Source: Nageia nagi | Lineage: Eukaryota; Pinophyta | Length of the DNA: 64,000 bases | Assembly (NCBI GenBank): GCA_050084985.1 | Contig: JBITNC010000001.1 | Span: forward strand, 144,212,001-144,276,000 | Reading direction: 5' to 3' | Part shown: positions 57,791 through 64,000 of the stretch, piece by piece | Layout: every line of letters begins with the position of its first letter | How positions within the stretch are numbered: the stretch's first letter is position 1 | Position numbers and translations under genes: made by a program | Notes under the pieces: model-generated | What the model saw: only the letters and a program-made list of their open reading frames with translations | What the model was told of the DNA's origin: nothing | The model's database searches: none

Positions 57791-59555
57791 GTTAGAAATT
57801 GAAAGATATAATATTCATATTCAGTATGATAAATCTATTCAAAAATATAGATAATAAAAATCACATCCATATTTCCTAGAAAATATAGAGAAAATGGAAG
57901 ACAAGCTAGATATACCTTTAGTAAGATTATTTAATAAAAAAGATTGGTTTAATAAAGAACAATGTATTTTAATTAAACTAAAATTCCTTGTTAGGTGTTA
58001 ACAAAGACCATATGCAAATCAAAACCAATTTAGGCCATAAATGATAAATTAGTAGAGCTCTCAATGGTATAATAAGCCTATTGTATAAAATCCTCCATGG
58101 ATGACAGCTAATCCATGATGGTCAAATCAACCTTGGGGACCATATACTTAACAATGGATTTCAAATCAAAAACCTTAATCCAAGTGGGAAAATAACACTC
58201 AATAATTTCAAAAACAACAATAAGATCAAGAATTTTAGGGACAATAAAGGCTTCCTACCCAACAACAAGGAATGCTTTCAATACCCTCAAATGTTCCTCA
58301 AAAAAATCTTCAACAAATACCTAAATAGCCTATACTACTAGCTTGGCCTATGCCCAATCCTAATCATAATAGATAGGTAAATATTTCCTATCAAATTGAT
58401 CAAGTGGAAATTTTTGAAGTTAGTGTAAAATAACTAAGATCGAGAACCATATAAACTAGTGCATGAAAACAAGGAGACATGCCATGACAAGAAATAAATT
58501 GAGATCCCAATACCATATCCTAACAAATTAGTAGAAAATCCTAAAGAAGAGAAATAATAACTTCTGTAGGAAATACAAAAATTAAACATCACTATTCCAA
58601 TTCTCCAAGTCATTAAAGAAATTCCATAGTTAAACAAACTCATAAAAGAATCATGTCTTAAGAGAGGAGGAATAAAGGGAAAACATAACCTCCTACCATT
58701 TAGGTAGATGGGAAGGTTATTTATTTTTTGGTTTTTCAATTAGTAGTTTCAAAATATGGATATATTAAGACACTTATGGTCTTTATATCTTTTGGAACAA
58801 CCAAAATACCCAATTTTTTGATAAACTTAAAGGCTACAATTAATATTATGACTAGTGATATGTTAAAATAATTAGCATTGATAAACATTTGACTTACTAA
58901 TGCACTTAATATGGCTAATAGGGTTGTAACAAAGCTATAAGGAATAATAGAAGATATCCCAATAGTAATATAATCTTAGGAATACATGGTTGACTTTATG
59001 GTCATAAAACTAACAACATAACAAGATAGATTTTCAATTAATCTAAGTAGACTTTGGTTAATAAAATAAATTATCATTATACCCACTGACTCACCCTACA
59101 TTATCACATACAAGAAACTTGTGGATAGATGAACTATATGTAGATGAATAGGTAAAAATTGCAACTCTAGCCATCATTATAGGTAAAGAACATGTGAAGT
59201 ATAGAATTTGGAATTGAATAAATAGAACAAGATGAGATTATTCCTTTCATATAAGAATTGAATTTCAATATTTCCCATGAAGTACAACCTCAATTCATGT
59301 CTTTATTTAAATGTAATCTAACTTACATTATTCCTATAGGAGAGGTATTTCATAAAAGAACTAAAATCTATCACTTACTCTTTTCCCATAAATTCTCATT
59401 AGTTTAATAGATCAATCAATCAAACTCCATTGATAAAATAAGTAAATAACTTGAAGTACAACTAGAGAAATTCCTCAACATTAATAGTTGGTTAACCTAT
59501 GAAGAAGAATAAAAAGTATACAATGTATTAAAAGCACAATATGAGTCATGTACCT
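57791..59555. other. No recognised gene
   Basis: AT-rich. It may include the 5' part of the Ty3/gypsy element whose RT follows, but no gag or protease motif is readable. The 101-codon minus frame at 58434-58739 has no family resemblance. Confidence 0.4.
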
Positions 59556-60960
59556 AGGATTACTTAGACATGAAAGGTATTCCTCTCAATATATGAACCC
59601 ACCATATGTATATTTATGATACAAGACTTGTTTGATAACCACCAAGATTACTAAATCCAACATTAAATCACATTGTTAAAATAGAAATAGAAACATTACT
59701 CTAGGTTGATTTTATCTATCCTATTTCTAATAGTAAATGGGTTTCACCATTGGTGGTTGTACCAAAGAAAAATGGTAAATGATGAGGGTGTGTTGATTAT
59801 AAAGCCCTTAATAAAGACACACATAAGGATCACTTCCATTTCCATTTATTGATCAAGTCTTAAATACTTTGGCATGATAGAAGTATTTCTCTTTTCTAGA
59901 TGGATTTAGTTGTTAACATTATATTCAAATCGCTAAGGAGGATCAAGATAAGACCACATTCACATGTCCTTAGGGTGAATTTTCTCATAAATTTCTTCCT
60001 TATTAACTTTGTAATGCCCTTACTAATTTTCAAGAAGTTGTCCTAGTAATTTTTGTTGATCTAGATCATGAATGTGTAGAGGTATATATAGATAATTTCA
60101 TAGTGTATGATGATACTTTTGATGAAGAACTAAATAATCTAGAAAAGTATTAATTAGGTGTTGAAAACATAATCTTTCTCTCAACCATGAGAAATTAATT
60201 ATGCTCATGTCTAAAGGAATTATGTTAGGACACCATATTTTAGCTTAAGGAATCAAGGTACACCACAACAAATTTGAAGCCATCAAATAATTACCAACTC
60301 CAACAAACCAAAATGATGTACAATGTTTTATGTGGCATGCAAGGTATTATAAAATATTTATTACAAAAAAATAGTAAGTTTGCATCTCCCCTATTTATTT
60401 TTCTTCAGAAAGAACCTTAATTCGAGTGGAATGCACATTGTGAAATAAAATTCAACATCATTAAAGAGAAGTTGATAATCGCACTAGTCTTACAAGGGTA
60501 TAATTGGGAGTTTCTATTCCATATACATATTTATGCTTCCAACACTACTATTGGAGTAGTTTTGGGTCAAGAAGAGTAAGTTTAGTCTAACTATGCAATT
60601 TATTACATCAATAAAAATTTGGGTGGAGTTGAAAGAAACTATACAATAATAATAATAAAAAGAATCCTTGGAATTAGTTTATGCCATCAATAAGTTCAAA
60701 TATTATATAACTCGTTATAAATTTTTCTTCCATACCAACCATGAAAACATAAAATATTTGATGAATAAACCAATTGTGAGTGGATAAAGTATAATATGGT
60801 TATTATTACTCCAAGAATTTGATATAACTATTCTTAGCAAACTAGGTAAGACTAATGTGGTTATTGATTTTATATCTAGATTACATTTCCCTATGGAGTA
60901 CATTAAGCTTATACAAGATTCCTTCCTATATGAAACACTATTTTCTATATTTGTTGAAAC
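59556..60960 (+). pseudogene. Ty3/gypsy RT and RNase H remnant
   Basis: The run-in to RT reads DYLDMKGIPLNI and RLLNPTLNHIVKIEIETLL. RT itself follows with VDFIYPISNSKWVSPLVVV, PKKNGK, CVDYKALNKDTHKDHF and, at the catalytic box, VYIDNFIVYDD (Asn for the second Asp of Y-x-D-D). The RNase H region (about 60400-60900) has EWNAHCEIKFNIIKEKL-like sequence and ESLELVYAINKFKYYI. The end reads VVIDFISRLHFP. Many stops and shifts. No integrase is readable downstream. The phrase order matches Athila/Tat-branch RTs; the extra RNase H of element E is not seen just upstream here. Confidence 0.75.
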
Positions 60961-62079
60961 TCCTTGTGATGAGTATCAATTCATAATTTACTTTATCATA
61001 TCCTAGGTTAGTGTACTAAGGCTATATGTAGTTGATACTTTGATCTAAATATTATGGATATAATGAAAATAATAACTTATACCAAAAAGAAATTGGACTC
61101 TTTCAAAGAAATCATACATACTCACACTCAAATTTGAACAAATGTTATAGTACAAAATATCAAATACTGAATACAACAATAAAGATTAGAGATTATAGTT
61201 GATCAGAGTGGGCCCTCCTCCTTCCAATAGAGCTTATGAATAGAACTTTAGAAACATAGGATAAAAGATGCTTATATTAACTTCTTTATAAAGTAAAAAA
61301 TATACAATCTTCAAGTAAACTACATAGTTTTTCAATTCATAATGGTTACTAGCTAGCCTTCTTCTGAAGGAAGAAGGTCAATTCATTCTAATAACTCTAA
61401 CAAACTCTTAAATGCTAATTGATTACATTCCTATGACTCATAGGTTTATTTGAAGTAGAATCCTAATTTAGCATATGACTTGCTTATATATGTACAAAGA
61501 AATGATTAAGTAAATATCCACCTTACTAATAAATTTTCAAACTTAGTCAACCTCAAATCTTTCTTTGTATGTCCTTTATTTTCCCCTTCTTCAAGTTCGA
61601 TGATTATCCTTTCAGATCATCATCTTAAAATCTATTACAATATTTTGCTAAAATTGTGGAGTATTAATAGAAAATGACACCTGGGAAATACAACACTTTA
61701 TGCGAACATGTTTTATTTTTGAATCTTTTGATTAAAGAGATTCTAAATTCATCCCTTTAAAACATATTTTGAAGTTGGTCCTATTAGTTAATTCTGGAGC
61801 TCAAACATTTTGAATTTATCTTTGAATTTTTCCCATCCAAAACTAATTTTGAATTTTTTTTTTACTTAAACCATATTATTATTACTTGATGAAAAATATG
61901 AACATTCAACATTCAAATATAATACTAATAATTAACAACATCTAATAAACGTAGATAAAAGAAAATATGTATTTACTTCTAAATATAACAATCATATAAG
62001 ATAAAACATAAGAATAATGTCTCATAATGTTCCAAGAAACAAAATACATTTATAGAGAAATAACAAAAAGGATCTCATT
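60961..62079. other. No recognised gene
   Basis: AT-rich sequence where the integrase of the preceding element would be expected; none is readable. Confidence 0.45.
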
Positions 62080-64000
62080 TCTCACCTCATCATTGGGACC
62101 ACTTACTCATCTTCATCTTCCTCCTCAATTTCATTATATTGTATTGCATTTTTTGGGTCATTAGAGAATTTCATCAATTGATTCAAATCATAGGGTTGTA
62201 TTTTCTCATGTATATGTTGGCTCGTACCTACAGGTAACTTAATATTTTGAGCAAACTAATCAGGTTTATGTTATGGATATCATAGCCCTATGTGGTTCTG
62301 ATCCCTAACATCCATGCTCTAAAGCCCAAATCATCTTGAATCTAAAAATCTCCCAATGTTGGTGTTGGATGCAAAATTACAGGAGGTCTATACCACTGGC
62401 CATACGAATTCAAGAGATTATCCCTAATGTATATAATAAATGCTTCAACTCTTCTTCTGCTACAATTCAAGTTCCTCATATTGATTATTTCCACCTCTTT
62501 ATACTCTTATGTTTGCATATTCCACCTAATTGTACATGCTTGTAAAACCCTTTCAAAGTTCCTATCAATACTATTATGGCAATCTTGTAAATAAATTTGA
62601 AGCATAACCTTGTAACTCTCTAGACTATTATTTCTAGTGAGAACTATTTTAAAGCTAGCTTATGCTATTCTAGAATATATGGGTTGCTAACAAATAAAGA
62701 AAGTATCTTGAGAAGTTTTTTATCTGTATTCCTCTATGTTCTTGGCCCATTAGATCTGATTTAGGAGAATTGATACAAAGGCCTATAACTAGATGTCCCA
62801 AATGTACAAATAGGGGAAAAACCTTATATTTCCATTCAACATAAAATTATGCATGTAAAATTTACACAACAAAACTTTTTTCTCCCCTCACTTAGAATAA
62901 ACAAAAAGAAACAACTTATCATCATCAATATTGTAAGGAAGACCCTATTTAACCCTACCAACTTGCCATTTGAGGAATTGTTCCTTTAAATACATATTGT
63001 ATAAAATTGAAGATTGTTTCAATTGTACCACATCTTCGAATATGTCACAAAGATCTATTATAGCCTTATTAATTAAATGCACATCCCTAACCTCTTTCCT
63101 AGGTATTATGAGTTCTTCATAATGTTTTTCATGTATGTTGGCCAATTGTGTTGTTAGCTCTATATTCTGAAGTTTTAAATTTTCAAATTCCTTTTGTTAT
63201 CTTGCAAGTGCCTTTGATATTTATTCATTAATAATATCATCCTCACCTACAACGAGATGAGTCAATTTCACATTCTAAAGTTGAACCTTTAATTCCTTAG
63301 TTGCCTTCTATTTTCCTTCAAGTTCTAATTTTTTTAAGGTTAGATTTTTGCATTGTCTAACTAATTTATCATTCTTAATCTTGAATTTATTTTCCTCAGT
63401 ATTCATTTTTGCATTTTTCTCTTTCAAAAATTGAATCTTGGACATGATTTCATGAACTAGCATCTCATATTCTTTTGTCAATTGTCCAACTGTATCTATG
63501 ATCATTTGGATAGAGTTTGGTTCTTCCTTAGTTCATTTTTTTGGGTATTAGTTTCTTCTTCTTGCATAAAAAATTATTCCATTTTTTCATTCTAATTATA
63601 GGGTTCATCATACTCTTCTTCTAAGTATATCAATTATTTTGGGATTTCAAGGGTTGTAAAATAGCTAGAGTCCTCTTTTGAAGTTTCTTTACTACACTAT
63701 CTCTTAATTAGAGGTGTTGATGTTTGAGCCACTTCCTTCTCCCTTAACCATGTATATCTCCTCCTAAATGTCATGAAAAAGTATAACTTATCTTCATTAC
63801 TCAAATTTATAATCTTTTCAATCTTTGAATCCTTACCTCTTTCAAACTTCCTGTTATCACCACTACAAATAGAGGTTGAGTGGGATGCTGAAGGGTCTTT
63901 AGAAACAACCTCCTTATGTTGTGGTTGTTTAGAATACTTAGGTGATTCTATATTTTACTCTTCATTATCATCCATTTCTGAGGAATTAGAATGGTCCTCA
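62080..64000 (-). pseudogene. Coiled-coil ORF remnant, open at the right edge
   Basis: The minus strand from the window edge reads an acidic, Ser-rich start (about 63990-63840), then KIINLSNEDKLYFFMTFRRR and TWLREKEVAQTSTPLIKR (about 63820-63700), a Lys/Glu-rich heptad-like stretch (63505-63308, e.g. MSKIQFLKEKNAKMN), a further helical part (63145-62945), and an acidic end IQYNEIEEEDEDE (about 62130-62100). Stops interrupt it. It could be gag or an accessory ORF of a retroelement, or a host gene relic. No domain is named. Confidence 0.45.

Noticed and set aside
58434-58739. 101-codon minus-strand frame with hydrophobic stretches
   Set aside because: No family resemblance and no supporting context; likely chance in AT-rich sequence.

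Overview
This window is plant nuclear DNA: AT-rich, intron-bearing and packed with decayed LTR retrotransposons. I infer a seed plant with a large genome, plausibly a conifer; no single marker proves it. Only one gene looks intact: RPT4, the 26S proteasome regulatory-particle ATPase also called S10B. It lies on the minus strand in ten exons (22892-30547) and encodes 398 residues. Almost everything else is mobile-element debris carrying stop codons and frameshifts.

Left part (1-about 20700): a five-level nest of elements. The outermost is a Ty3/gypsy element E (minus), visible from 16704 rightwards, with gag, protease, an RNase H resembling the extra RNase H of Tat-type elements, and then the first residues of reverse transcriptase (RT). 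Copia element D (minus; 5' LTR 15148-16703) is inserted in that RT. Copia element C (514-13838, 5-bp duplication ATTCT, LTR ends TA...CA) is inserted in D. Copia element A (4985-13624, duplication AAAGT) is inserted in C's 5' LTR. A probable solo LTR (about 8684-9221, plus) sits in A's gag. A's long leader also holds a plus-strand piece of a TATA-binding protein (TBP) gene: first exon plus splice donor.

Middle (about 20700-33000): unclassified sequence, a tandem duplication of about 470 bp immediately downstream of RPT4, then RPT4 itself with two long introns (1.7 and 3.75 kb). The longer intron holds GC-richer blocks that I cannot classify.

Right part (33000-64000): a Ty3/gypsy gag scrap, a 23-bp minisatellite, a hAT-type (DUF4371-like) transposase remnant, a possible plant-transposon-domain ORF, a truncated Copia element F (minus), and full-length Copia element B (44503-52961, plus). 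B is a sister of A in opposite orientation. It interrupts an unrecognised minus-strand ORF. Further right are a duplicated ~200-bp block, a decayed PPR gene fragment (57020-57790, minus), a Ty3/gypsy RT-RNase H remnant (plus) and a coiled-coil ORF remnant running off the right edge.

A and B form a widely spaced inverted pair around RPT4. Both have an unusually long leader between primer-binding site and gag. The gag-proximal ~1.35 kb of the leader is shared; the LTR-proximal part differs between copies, and in A that part contains the TBP fragment. All element calls rest on reading the sequence by eye; no alignment or database search was run.
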